The notes beneath the pieces were generated by a model, which made no database searches, had not been told where the DNA came from, and saw nothing but the letters and a program-made list of their open reading frames with translations. A DNA stretch of 64,000 bases from Fusobacterium nucleatum_L (lineage in GTDB: Bacteria > Fusobacteriota > Fusobacteriia > Fusobacteriales > Fusobacteriaceae): positions 930,001 to 994,000 of the forward strand of contig NZ_CP077172.1 of NCBI RefSeq assembly GCF_050231725.1, in the 5' to 3' direction. Below, one piece after another: positions 30,888-38,817 of the stretch. The translations under genes and the position numbers were made by a program. Numbering within the stretch: position 1 is the stretch's first letter; every line of letters begins with the position of its first letter.

Positions 30888-31398
30888 CTTTTATCTCCTG
30901 TATTACTTCTTGCAAACGATTAGCCAAGTCATCTTCAGCTATTTGAAACATAATTTTTCCTTTTTCATCATAAACTGTTATTATTCCTTTTGTAAAATCA
31001 TAGGTATAGTTTTTCTTCCCTTTTTCATCATAATAATTCCAAATACCTACCATATTATCATTTACTATTTTTCCTTCACTTTCTAAAATTCCTTTTTCAT
31101 CATAATTCTTTACAGTTCCTTCTTCATCATTTGACATTATGCTATAGATAATTTCCCCCATTAACTTCCCATTTTCATAGTAATATTGCCAAATTCCAGC
31201 TTTTCTATTATTTATGAAAAATTGTTTTATTTTTATTTTTCCATTTGGATAATAAACATTAATAGGTCCATTTAAAAAACCTCTCTTCAATATATTTATT
31301 TTATCTGAATTAAAGAGATTCTTAGGTAGTTTATTAACTGCTAATGTATCAAATCCCCAAAGTAATAATAATAACAAAAATATCTTTTTTATTTTCAT
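30853..31398 (-). CDS. Secreted MORN/YwqK-like repeat protein
   Basis: 181 residues. An N-terminal Sec signal peptide (MKIKKIFLLLLLLWGFDTLA) is followed by repeats of the form VYYPNGKIKIKQFF, YYYENGKLMGEIIY, NYDEKGILESEGKI and YYDEKGKKNYTYDF. These are the degenerate MORN-type repeats of the YwqK family, whose function is mostly unknown. It heads the operon and overlaps chorismate mutase by 35 bases, odd for a secreted protein next to shikimate genes. A related protein is at 51973-52782. Confidence 0.75.
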   Translation of the reverse strand: MKIKKIFLLLLLLWGFDTLAVNKLPKNLFNSDKINILKRGFLNGPINVYYPNGKIKIKQFFINNRKAGIWQYYYENGKLMGEIIYSIMSNDEEGTVKNYDEKGILESEGKIVNDNMVGIWNYYDEKGKKNYTYDFTKGIITVYDEKGKIMFQIAEDDLANRLQEVIQEIKDDRIRTNEEKN

Positions 31399-31432
31399 AA
31401 CATTATCCTCACTATTTTTATTTTTTCATTTT

Positions 31433-31461
31433 ATTTTATCATTTTTTTTTAGAAATGTAAC
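31433..31461 (-). promoter_or_regulatory. Promoter of the MORN-chorismate mutase-aroE-aroQ operon
   Basis: Minus-strand GTTACA (31461-31456), 17-base spacer, TAAAAT (31438-31433). It lies back to back with the plus-strand promoter at 31450-31479; their elements overlap, so the two may compete. Confidence 0.5.
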
Positions 31462-31479
31462 TATAAAATATGTTATAAT
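31450..31479 (+). promoter_or_regulatory. Promoter of the SEDS-family gene
   Basis: Extended -10 TGTTATAAT (31471-31479) with a moderate TAGAAA 18 bases upstream (31450-31455). The start would be near 31486. Confidence 0.55.
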
Positions 31480-31507
31480 ATAAATTATTAATTTTTTAGA
31501 GGTAGAT

Positions 31508-32755
31508 ATGAAAAAAAATTTAGTTATAGATGAAGATGTTGTTGAAAACAAATCACTTTATAAAAAAGTAAATGATCTTCAAAAAGAAAGAGAGAGAGAG
31601 AAGGAAAAAAATTATATAGGAAAAAGAAGAAATGCTATTATTTCCTTTTTTCTTATTTTAATTATAATTGGAGGAATTAATTTCTTTAGTTCTATATCAA
31701 GGTTTGATAATGCAAGAATGCTCGCGAAAGTCACTAAACATCTTTCAATTTTAGGAGTATCATTTGGAATTTTAATCATGACCATAAAATCTGGAAATAT
31801 AATTTATAAAATGGCGTCTAAACCAATATTTAGATTTTTAATATTAATAAGTAGTATTGCAATTTTTCTTGCTATTGGTATTATACCAAATGATAGTCTA
31901 TTCCCTACAATAAATGGGGGTAAAGGTTGGATACATATAGCAGGAATGAGTATACAAGTTCCAGAAATTTTTAAAATACCTTTTATTATGGTTTTAGCTA
32001 ATATACTTGCTAGAGGAAAAGATGACGATAAGGAGATTTCCTATTGGAGTAATTTAAGAGCAGTGACATTTTATACAGGAATCTTTTTTATCCTTATCAC
32101 AGTTGCCTTACATGATATGGGAACTGCTATACACTATTTTATGATAGCTTGTTTTATGGTATTTTTGTCAGATATTCCAAATAGAGTAATTTTCCCAGCA
32201 TTTTTTGGAGCCCTTGCAGCAATTCCAGCCTTACTTTATACCGCTCTTCATGGTTTATCTGGTTATAAACAGCACAGAGTAAAGATATTTTTAGATGGAA
32301 TTTTACATAGCAACTATGATAGAGTAGAGGCCTATCAAATTTATCAGTCACTTATTGCTTTTGGAACTGGAGGAATACTTGGTAAAGGTATTGGAAATGG
32401 AGTTCAAAAATATAACTATATTCCAGAAGTTGAAACGGACTTTGCAATAGCAAATCTTGCAGAAGAAACTGGTTTTATTGGAATGTTTATTTTACTCTTC
32501 TTATTTTTCTCATTATTTTTCTTAATTATGGGAGTTGCAAACAATGCAAAAACCTATTTTTCTAAATATCTTATCGGAGGAATAGCTGGCTATCTTATAA
32601 CACAAGTTATTATCAATATTGGAGTTGCGATAGGTTTAATTCCTGTGTTTGGAATTCCTTTACCATTTATAAGTTCAGGAGGCTCATCTTTTCTTGCTAT
32701 ATCAATGGCTATGGGGATTGTTATTTATATCAATAAAACTCAAACTTCAAAGTAA
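31508..32755 (+). CDS. SEDS family peptidoglycan glycosyltransferase (FtsW/RodA/SpoVE type)
   Basis: 415 residues, polytopic membrane protein with about ten helices after a charged cytoplasmic N-terminus (EKEREREKEK). SEDS landmarks: ALHDMGTAIHYF (catalytic-loop Asp region), RVEAYQIYQSLIAFGTGGIL then GKGIGNGVQKYNYIPEVETD, FAIANLAEETGFIGMF, and IPLPFISSGGSSFLAISMAM. It polymerises glycan strands from lipid II together with a class B PBP. FtsW and RodA cannot be separated here from sequence alone, and no PBP gene is adjacent. AGAGGTAGAT precedes the ATG. Confidence 0.9.
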   Translation: MKKNLVIDEDVVENKSLYKKVNDLQKEREREKEKNYIGKRRNAIISFFLILIIIGGINFFSSISRFDNARMLAKVTKHLSILGVSFGILIMTIKSGNIIYKMASKPIFRFLILISSIAIFLAIGIIPNDSLFPTINGGKGWIHIAGMSIQVPEIFKIPFIMVLANILARGKDDDKEISYWSNLRAVTFYTGIFFILITVALHDMGTAIHYFMIACFMVFLSDIPNRVIFPAFFGALAAIPALLYTALHGLSGYKQHRVKIFLDGILHSNYDRVEAYQIYQSLIAFGTGGILGKGIGNGVQKYNYIPEVETDFAIANLAEETGFIGMFILLFLFFSLFFLIMGVANNAKTYFSKYLIGGIAGYLITQVIINIGVAIGLIPVFGIPLPFISSGGSSFLAISMAMGIVIYINKTQTSK

Positions 32756-32763
32756 AGGAAAGC

Positions 32764-32792
32764 TTTACAAAGTAAATCTATGGTGCTATAAT
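32764..32792 (+). promoter_or_regulatory. Promoter of UPF0291-asnS-rnmV
   Basis: TTTACA (32764-32769), 17-base spacer, TATAAT (32787-32792), just after the SEDS gene. Start near 32799. Confidence 0.75.
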
Positions 32793-32824
32793 TTTTTGAA
32801 TAACAAGAAGATGAGGTATAAGAA

Positions 32825-33013
32825 ATGGAAATGAAAGATATAATTGCAAAAGTCAATTACTATGCAAAGTTAAGTAAGGAAAGAAAACTTACAGAAGAAG
32901 AAACAAAAGATAGAGAAATATATAGAAGAATGTATCTAGATCAATTTAAAGCACAGGTAAAAGAGCATTTAAATAATATAGAAATTGTTGATGAAAAAGA
33001 TTTTAAAAACTAG
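32825..33013 (+). CDS. UPF0291 (DUF896) family small protein
   Basis: 62 residues, helical and highly charged: MKDIIAKVNYYAKLSKERKL, EEETKDREIYRRMYLDQFKA and QVKEHLNNIEIVDEKDF. This is the YnzC/UPF0291 pattern (INxLAxKxKxxGLTxEExxE...RxxYLxxFxxxxxxxLxxIxVVD). Function unknown; the Bacillus relative YnzC is a small two-helix protein. It starts at ATG 32825 (a second ATG lies two codons later) and is 11 bases upstream of asnS, thus co-transcribed. Confidence 0.82.
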   Translation: MEMKDIIAKVNYYAKLSKERKLTEEETKDREIYRRMYLDQFKAQVKEHLNNIEIVDEKDFKN

Positions 33014-33024
33014 GGGGATTTATC

Positions 33025-34410
33025 ATGATTACTGTAAAAGATATTTTTAGACACGGAGAAGAGCATCTAAACAAAGAAATTGAACTTTTTGGTTGGGTAA
33101 GAAAAATAAGAGACCAGAAGAAATTTGGTTTTATTGAATTAAATGATGGTTCTTTCTTTAAAGGGGTTCAAATAGTTTTTGAAGAAGGACTTGAAAATTT
33201 TGATGAAGTTTCAAGACTTTCAATAGCATCTACTATTAAAGTTAAAGGAACTCTTGTTAAATCAGAAGGTAGTGGGCAAGATTTAGAAGTTAAAGCTCAT
33301 AAAATAGAAATATTCCAAAAAGCTGACTTAGAATATCCATTACAAAATAAAAGACATACTTTTGAATATTTAAGAACTAAAGCACATTTAAGACCTAGAA
33401 CAAATACTTTCTCAGCAGTATTTAGAGTTAGATCTGTACTTGCTTATGCAATACATAAATTTTTCCAAGAAAATAACTTTGTTTATGTCCACACTCCAAT
33501 TATAACTGGTTCTGATGCTGAAGGTGCTGGAGAAATGTTTAGAATTACAACTCTTGACTTAAATAAAGTACCTAAAAAAGAAAATGGAGAAGTTGATTTC
33601 TCTAAAGACTTCTTTGGTAAATCTACAAACTTAACAGTTAGTGGTCAATTAAATGTTGAAACTTACTGTGCTGCTTTTAGAAATGTTTATACTTTTGGAC
33701 CAACATTTAGAGCAGAATATTCAAATACAGCAAGACATGCTTCTGAATTCTGGATGATAGAACCTGAAATAGCTTTTGGGGATTTAGGTGCTAATATGGA
33801 GCTTGCAGAAGCTATGGTAAAATATATCATTAAATATATTATGGATAATTGTCCAGAAGAAATGGAATTCTTTAACTCATTTATTGAAAAAGGACTATTT
33901 GATAAATTAAATAATGTACTTAACAATGATTTTGGTAGAGTTACTTATACAGAAGCAATAGAAATTTTAGAAAAATCTGGAAAGAAATTTGAATTTCCTG
34001 TTAAATGGGGAATAGACTTACAAAGTGAACATGAAAGATATTTAGCAGAAGAATACTTCAAAAAGCCAGTATTTGTAACTGATTATCCAAAAGATATTAA
34101 GGCTTTCTATATGAAACTTAATGAAGATAATAAAACAGTTAGAGCCATGGACTTATTAGCACCAGGAATTGGAGAAATAATTGGTGGTTCTCAAAGAGAA
34201 GATAACTATGAACTTCTTACAAAAAGAATGAAAGAACTTGGACTTAATGAAGAAGACTATGAATTTTATTTAGATTTAAGAAGATTTGGAAGTTTCCCTC
34301 ACTCTGGATATGGATTAGGTTTTGAAAGAATGATGATGTATCTAACTGGTATGCAAAATATCAGAGACGTAATACCTTTCCCAAGAACTCCAAATAATGC
34401 AGAATTTTAA
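33025..34410 (+). CDS. asnS: Asparagine--tRNA ligase
   Basis: Class IIb synthetase. 461 residues. An N-terminal OB-fold anticodon-binding domain (ELFGWVRKIRDQKKFGFIEL) precedes the catalytic core: VHTPIITGSDAEGAGEMF, TVSGQLNVETYCAAFRNVY, FGPTFRAEYSNTARHASEFW (motif 2) and GFERMMMYLTGMQNIRDVIP (motif 3). The FRAE..NT.RH.SEF pattern with the C-terminal PFPRTP supports AsnRS over AspRS. GGGGGATTTATC precedes the ATG. Confidence 0.96.
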   Translation: MITVKDIFRHGEEHLNKEIELFGWVRKIRDQKKFGFIELNDGSFFKGVQIVFEEGLENFDEVSRLSIASTIKVKGTLVKSEGSGQDLEVKAHKIEIFQKADLEYPLQNKRHTFEYLRTKAHLRPRTNTFSAVFRVRSVLAYAIHKFFQENNFVYVHTPIITGSDAEGAGEMFRITTLDLNKVPKKENGEVDFSKDFFGKSTNLTVSGQLNVETYCAAFRNVYTFGPTFRAEYSNTARHASEFWMIEPEIAFGDLGANMELAEAMVKYIIKYIMDNCPEEMEFFNSFIEKGLFDKLNNVLNNDFGRVTYTEAIEILEKSGKKFEFPVKWGIDLQSEHERYLAEEYFKKPVFVTDYPKDIKAFYMKLNEDNKTVRAMDLLAPGIGEIIGGSQREDNYELLTKRMKELGLNEEDYEFYLDLRRFGSFPHSGYGLGFERMMMYLTGMQNIRDVIPFPRTPNNAEF

Positions 34411-34421
34411 TAAGGATAAAA

Positions 34422-34973
34422 ATGAAAAAGAAAATAAAAGAAGTTATTGTTGTTGAAGGAAAAGATGATATTTCAGCAGTTAAAAATGCTGTTGATGCAG
34501 AAGTTTTTCAAGTCAATGGACATGCTGTTAGAAAAAATAAAAGTATAGAAATATTAAAACTTGCCTATGAAAATAAGGGGCTTATAATTTTAACAGACCC
34601 TGATTATGCAGGTGAAGAAATAAGAAAATACCTATGCAAACACTTTCCTAATTCTAAAAACGCCTATATTTCTCGTATAAGTGGAACAAAAGATGGAGAT
34701 ATTGGAGTTGAAAATGCCTCTCCTGAAGATATTATCACTGCACTTGAAAAGGCAAGATTCAGTTTAGATAATTCAGAGAATATATTTAATTTAGATTTAA
34801 TGATAGACTATAACTTAATTGGTAAAAATAATTCATCTGATTTAAGAGCCTTGCTTGGTGCAGAACTAGGGATTGGCTATTCAAATGGAAAGCAATTTAT
34901 GGCTAAACTAAATAGATATGGAATAAGTCTTGAAGAATTTAAAAAGGCTTATGAGAAAATTAATATGAAATAA
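34422..34973 (+). CDS. rnmV: Ribonuclease M5
   Basis: Matures 5S rRNA from its precursor. 183 residues. The Toprim domain is clear: IKEVIVVEGKDDISAVKNAV (catalytic Glu) and LIILTDPDYAGEEIRKYL (DxD). Then RISGTKDGDIGVENASPEDI, the RNase M5 C-terminal pattern. Starts 11 bases after asnS. Followed by a strong terminator. Its substrate would be the 5S rRNA at 8297-8414. Confidence 0.92.
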   Translation: MKKKIKEVIVVEGKDDISAVKNAVDAEVFQVNGHAVRKNKSIEILKLAYENKGLIILTDPDYAGEEIRKYLCKHFPNSKNAYISRISGTKDGDIGVENASPEDIITALEKARFSLDNSENIFNLDLMIDYNLIGKNNSSDLRALLGAELGIGYSNGKQFMAKLNRYGISLEEFKKAYEKINMK

Positions 34974-34981
34974 AAACAGAG

Positions 34982-35010
34982 AAGCTATTGTAAATTTGCA
35001 ATAGCTTTTT
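34982..35010 (+). terminator. Terminator of UPF0291-asnS-rnmV
   Basis: Stem AAGCTATTG / CAATAGCTT with an eight-base loop, followed by TTTTT. Confidence 0.9.
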
Positions 35011-35150
35011 TAATACTAATAAAAATATTCCATAGAAGTATATTAGTCCATATAGAAAAGGAAATAAGAAAGAAAATAAGTTATTATTAATTCATAACAA
35101 GGCAGCCAAGTTAGAAAATAAAAAAATTAAAAATTATGGAGGTAAAAGTT

Positions 35151-35438
35151 ATGAATGCAACTGAAAAAAAGGAATTAATGGAAAAATTTGCTAAAAAATT
35201 GGAAAATGCTATAAAAAGGGAAGCAGTAGTAATAAAAGAAATGGAAAATGATAAGGCTCTGATAAAATATTTAGAAGAGCAAAAAACATCAGGAGTAGCT
35301 TTTGATAACACAGTTTATGAAAGTTATGATGCTTGGATAGAAACTATCCAAAAACAAATAAAAAAATCTGAAAATACTCTTAAAAATATAGAGTTTAAAA
35401 AGGTTGAGTTAGAAGCAGTACAAAAATATATAGCATAA
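35151..35438 (+). CDS. Small charged helical (coiled-coil) protein of unknown function
   Basis: 95 residues from MNATEKKELMEKFAKKLENA. Almost entirely Lys/Glu-rich helix, with heptad-like spacing, then YESYDAWIETIQKQIKKSE in the middle. No signal peptide or membrane helix, and no family I recognise. The ATG at 35151 is preceded by GGAGGTAAAAGTT, and an in-frame ATG at 35136 overlaps that site, so 35151 is preferred. It is flanked by terminators on both sides (34982-35010, 35469-35496) and is therefore monocistronic. The promoter is not clear. Confidence 0.65.
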   Translation: MNATEKKELMEKFAKKLENAIKREAVVIKEMENDKALIKYLEEQKTSGVAFDNTVYESYDAWIETIQKQIKKSENTLKNIEFKKVELEAVQKYIA

Positions 35439-35468
35439 TAAAAATTAAATATCAGCTGATATAGAGAA

Positions 35469-35496
35469 AATGGAGTTTTAGAACTCCATTTTTTAT
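35469..35496 (+). terminator. Terminator of the coiled-coil gene
   Basis: Nine-pair stem AATGGAGTT / AACTCCATT with a TTAG loop, then TTTT. It isolates the ilv leader from upstream transcription. Confidence 0.9.
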
Positions 35497-35574
35497 TAGA
35501 TAAAAATATTTGGTATAGATGTAATGAATTTTTAATATATATAATATATATTTTCTTTTTCTTTAAAAATTTTG

Positions 35575-35580
35575 TATACT
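35575..35580 (+). promoter_or_regulatory. Probable -10 box of the ilv operon leader
   Basis: TATACT at 35575-35580, preceded by a T-rich tract; no good -35 box is visible (TTTCTT at 35552-35557 is weak). Start expected near 35587, 14 bases before the leader ORF's Shine-Dalgarno. Confidence 0.4.
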
Positions 35581-35616
35581 GAACAAAATATTTTTTTGAG
35601 AGGAGCTAAGTATATA

Positions 35617-35727
35617 ATGTTATTATTCATTCTAATTATAATTCTAATTATATTTATTATTACTGATAAACAACTAAATAGCAAAATCAGCCTTAAAAAA
35701 TTTTTAGAATTACAATTTAGAATTTAA
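35617..35727 (+). CDS. Candidate ilv leader peptide (Ile/Leu-rich, 36 residues)
   Basis: Begins MLLFILIIILIIFIIT and continues through DKQLNSK to end in FRI. Ten Ile and eight Leu in 36 codons, with 12 Ile/Leu in the first 15. AGGAG (35601-35605) lies 11 bases before the ATG. Segment 35683-35695 inside the ORF can pair with the 5' arm of the terminator at 35802-35825, just upstream of ilvD. Leader peptides rich in the regulated amino acid are the sensor in classical attenuation of the ilv operons of enterics. The alternative is a small single-helix membrane peptide with no regulatory role. Being too short for a standard gene call, it is probably unannotated. Confidence 0.6.
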   Translation: MLLFILIIILIIFIITDKQLNSKISLKKFLELQFRI

Positions 35728-35831
35728 TTAGGATAACATTAATATAACTAGTTTATAAATAGATACAAGGTTATTAACTTTAAATTTAAATAGTATTAAA
35801 TAAGGCGATTTTAAAAAATCGTCTTTTTTTA
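35683..35831 (+). promoter_or_regulatory. Candidate ilv transcription attenuator (antiterminator plus terminator)
   Basis: Terminator: 11-pair stem 35802-35812 / 35815-35825 (one G-U), followed by seven T (35824-35830). Antiterminator arm: AAAATC (35683-35688), one bulged A, GCCTTA (35690-35695), which pairs with TAAGGCGATTTT (35801-35812). The antiterminator arm mimics the terminator's 3' arm, the usual design of attenuators. The antiterminator arm lies within codons 23-27 of the leader ORF. A ribosome stalled at the Ile run (codons 5-15) would leave it free. ilvD begins 89 bases after the T-run. Confidence 0.6.
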
Positions 35832-35919
35832 TAGAAATTTATTTTTACTATTATTTAGATTGATTGTACTGGAAATTTAAACAAAAAAATTAACTATATA
35901 TTAAGGAGCAGTGAAATTT

Positions 35920-37581
35920 ATGTCAAGAAGTAATAATCTAAAAGATGGAGCAGCAAGAGCACCCCATCGTTCCCTACTAAAAGGTCTAGGATTCATAGCT
36001 GAAGAAATGGATAGACCAATAATTGGAATTGCTAACTCATTTAATGAAGTAATTCCAGGGCATGTGCATCTACAAACATTAGTACAAGCAGTAAAAGATG
36101 GAATTAGAAATGCAGGTGGAGTTCCTATGGAATTTAACACAATAGGAATTTGTGATGGACTTGCAATGAATCATATAGGAATGAAATATTCATTAGTAAC
36201 AAGACAATTAATAGCAGACTCTGTTGAAGCAGTTGCAATGGCAACTCCTTTTGATGCTATGGTATTTATTCCAAACTGTGATAAAGTCGTTCCTGGAATG
36301 TTAATGGCAGCTGCAAGATTAAATATACCTTCTATCTTTATAAGCGGTGGAGCTATGCTTGCAGGAGTATATAAAGGTAAAAAAGTTGGACTAAGTAATG
36401 TTTTTGAAGCAGTTGGACAATATGAAGCTGGTCTTATTACAAGAAAAGAATTAAATACAGTTGAAGATTTAGCTTGTCCCACTTGTGGTTCTTGTTCAGG
36501 AATGTACACTGCAAATACTATGAACTGTTTAACAGAAGCTTTAGGTATGGGGCTTCCAGGAAATGGCACAGTACCTGCTGTATTCTCTGAAAGATTAAGA
36601 CTTGCCAAAAAAGCTGGGATGCAAATACTTGAAGTTCTGAAAGCTAATTTAAGACCTAGTGATATTATGACTAAAAAAGCTTTTGAAAATGCAGTTGCAG
36701 TTGATATGGCCTTAGGTGGTTCATCAAATACTGCCCTACACTTACCAGCAATAGCTCATGAAGCAGGAGTGAATTTAACATTAGATGATTTTAATGATAT
36801 TGCTAAAAAGACTCCTCAATTATGTAAACTATCTCCTTCTGGTGAATATTTTATAGAAGATTTATATAGAGCTGGTGGGGTTACAGGAGTTATGAAAAGA
36901 CTCTATGAAAATGGTGGACTACATGGAGATGAAAAAACTGTTGCACTAAGAACACAAGGTGAACTTGCTAAAGATGCCTATATAAACGATGATGATGTTA
37001 TAAAACCTTGGGATAAACCAGCTTATGCAACAGGTGGAATTGCAGTTTTAAAAGGAAATCTTGCAGAAGATGGTTGTGTTGTAAAAGAAGGAGCAGTTGA
37101 TAAAGAAATGCTTGTTCACTCTGGACCTGCAAAAGTATTCAACAGTGAAGAAGAAACTATTAAAGCTATGAGAGAAAGAAAAATAGTTGCAGGAGATGTT
37201 GTTGTAATAAGATATGAAGGACCTAAAGGTGGCCCTGGAATGAGAGAAATGCTTGCACCTACTGCTACAATAGCTGGTATGGGCTTGGGAAAAGATGTTG
37301 CCCTTATAACTGATGGAAGATTCTCAGGAGCAACAAGAGGAGCATCTATTGGGCATGTGTCACCTGAAGCTGCTGCTGGTGGAACAATAGCAATAGTCCA
37401 AGATGGAGATATTATTGAAATAGATATTCCAAATAGAAAAATAAATGTAAAACTTTCTGATGAAGAAATAGCAAGAAGAAAAGCAGAATTAAAACCTTAT
37501 GAGCCTAATGTTAAAGGATATCTAAAAAGATATGCAGCACATGTTTCATCAGCTGCCTCTGGGGCAATATATGTAGAATAG
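35920..37581 (+). CDS. ilvD: Dihydroxy-acid dehydratase
   Basis: Fe-S enzyme, third common step to isoleucine and valine. 553 residues from MSRSNNLKDGAARAPHRSLL. Motifs: IANSFNEVIPGHVHLQTLVQ, FIPNCDKVVPGMLMAAARLN and CPTCGSCSGMYTANTMN give the three cluster-binding Cys. C-terminal GRFSGATRGASIGHVSPEAA. The ATG at 35920 lies about 11 bases after AAGGAG; a GTG at 35911 is too close to it. First gene of the operon, behind the attenuator. Confidence 0.97.
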   Translation: MSRSNNLKDGAARAPHRSLLKGLGFIAEEMDRPIIGIANSFNEVIPGHVHLQTLVQAVKDGIRNAGGVPMEFNTIGICDGLAMNHIGMKYSLVTRQLIADSVEAVAMATPFDAMVFIPNCDKVVPGMLMAAARLNIPSIFISGGAMLAGVYKGKKVGLSNVFEAVGQYEAGLITRKELNTVEDLACPTCGSCSGMYTANTMNCLTEALGMGLPGNGTVPAVFSERLRLAKKAGMQILEVLKANLRPSDIMTKKAFENAVAVDMALGGSSNTALHLPAIAHEAGVNLTLDDFNDIAKKTPQLCKLSPSGEYFIEDLYRAGGVTGVMKRLYENGGLHGDEKTVALRTQGELAKDAYINDDDVIKPWDKPAYATGGIAVLKGNLAEDGCVVKEGAVDKEMLVHSGPAKVFNSEEETIKAMRERKIVAGDVVVIRYEGPKGGPGMREMLAPTATIAGMGLGKDVALITDGRFSGATRGASIGHVSPEAAAGGTIAIVQDGDIIEIDIPNRKINVKLSDEEIARRKAELKPYEPNVKGYLKRYAAHVSSAASGAIYVE

Positions 37582-37594
37582 GAGAATTTTTAAA

Positions 37595-38806
37595 ATGCAT
37601 AAACTTTATGATTTTATGGAAGCAAGAGAAAGACTAGGAACAGTAATTGTTAAAACAAAACTAATTCATAGTCCTGTATTCTCTGAGGAGTCAGGAAATG
37701 AAGTATATCTAAAACCAGAAAATTTACAAAAAACTGGTTCATTCAAAATAAGAGGAGCATATAACAAAATTGCAAAACTTTCTGATGAAGAAAAGAAAAA
37801 AGGAGTTATAGCTTCATCTGCTGGAAACCATGCACAAGGTGTTGCTTATGCAGCTAAAAAACTAGGAATTAAGGCAGTAATTGTAATGCCACAACACACG
37901 CCTTTAATAAAGGTTGAAGCAACTAGAAGATATGGAGCAGAAGTTGTACTCCATGGGGAAGTATATGATGATGCATATAAAAAAGCCTTAGAATTACAAA
38001 AAGAAAATGGCTATATCTTTGTACACCCTTTCAATGATGAAGAAGTATTAGAAGGACAAGGAACTATTGCACTTGAAATATTAGATGAATTAGCTAATAC
38101 AGATATTATTCTTGTTCCTCTTGGTGGTGGAGGTTTAGTTTCAGGAATTGCCTGTGCTGCAAAATTAAAAAATCCACAGGTAAAAGTTATAGGAGTTGAG
38201 CCAGAAGGAGCTGCATCTGCACTTGCTGCATTGCAAAAAGGTGAAGTTGTTGAACTTAAAGAAGCCAATACAATAGCAGATGGTACAGCTGTTAAAAGAA
38301 TAGGTGAAATAAACTTTGAATATATTAAAAAATATGTTGATGATATAATCACTGTTTCTGATTATGAACTTATGGAAGCCTTCCTATTACTTGTTGAAAA
38401 ACATAAAATTGTTGCAGAAAATTCAGGAATACTTCCAGTGGCAGCAGCTAAAAAATTAAATATTAAAAATAAAAAAATAGTTGCTGTTGTAAGTGGAGGT
38501 AACATAGATGTTTTAACAATCTCATCTATGATAAATAAAGGACTTATTATGAGAGGTAGAATTTTTACTTTTTCTGTTCAATTAACTGATAAACCCGGTG
38601 AGCTACTAAAAGTTTCTGAAATTTTAGCAAAGCAAAATGCTAACGTTATTAAATTGGAACATAATCAATTTAAAAATTTATCAAGATTTAAAGATGTTGA
38701 GTTACAAGTTACAGTTGAAACAAATGGAGAAGAACATATACATAGGATTATAGAAACTTTTAAGAAAGAAGGATATGAAATAGAAAGATTAAATTCTCAA
38801 ATGTAA
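37595..38806 (+). CDS. ilvA: Threonine ammonia-lyase with ACT domain
   Basis: PLP enzyme converting threonine to 2-oxobutyrate for isoleucine. 403 residues. PLP lysine in KTGSFKIRGAYNKI (Lys 51), cofactor phosphate loop LVPLGGGGLVSGIACAAK. The C-terminus (about 326-403) is a single ACT domain: FTFSVQLTDKPGELLKVSEI. This is the 400-residue one-ACT form, different from the about 510-residue E. coli biosynthetic IlvA with two ACT-like domains. Its position in the operon argues for a biosynthetic role. Starts 13 bases after ilvD. Confidence 0.95.
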   Translation: MHKLYDFMEARERLGTVIVKTKLIHSPVFSEESGNEVYLKPENLQKTGSFKIRGAYNKIAKLSDEEKKKGVIASSAGNHAQGVAYAAKKLGIKAVIVMPQHTPLIKVEATRRYGAEVVLHGEVYDDAYKKALELQKENGYIFVHPFNDEEVLEGQGTIALEILDELANTDIILVPLGGGGLVSGIACAAKLKNPQVKVIGVEPEGAASALAALQKGEVVELKEANTIADGTAVKRIGEINFEYIKKYVDDIITVSDYELMEAFLLLVEKHKIVAENSGILPVAAAKKLNIKNKKIVAVVSGGNIDVLTISSMINKGLIMRGRIFTFSVQLTDKPGELLKVSEILAKQNANVIKLEHNQFKNLSRFKDVELQVTVETNGEEHIHRIIETFKKEGYEIERLNSQM

Positions 38807-38817
38807 AGGAGTTTTAT

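Noticed and set aside
35617..35727. The Ile/Leu-rich small ORF as a type I toxin
   Set aside because: A single-helix hydrophobic peptide could be a toxin, but there is no antisense RNA promoter seen, and the pairing with the ilv terminator explains it better. Not excluded.
35587..35920. T-box riboswitch upstream of ilvD
   Set aside because: No T-box consensus (AGGGTGGnACCGCG-like) and no specifier loop seen; the leader ORF with terminator pairing is a better fit.
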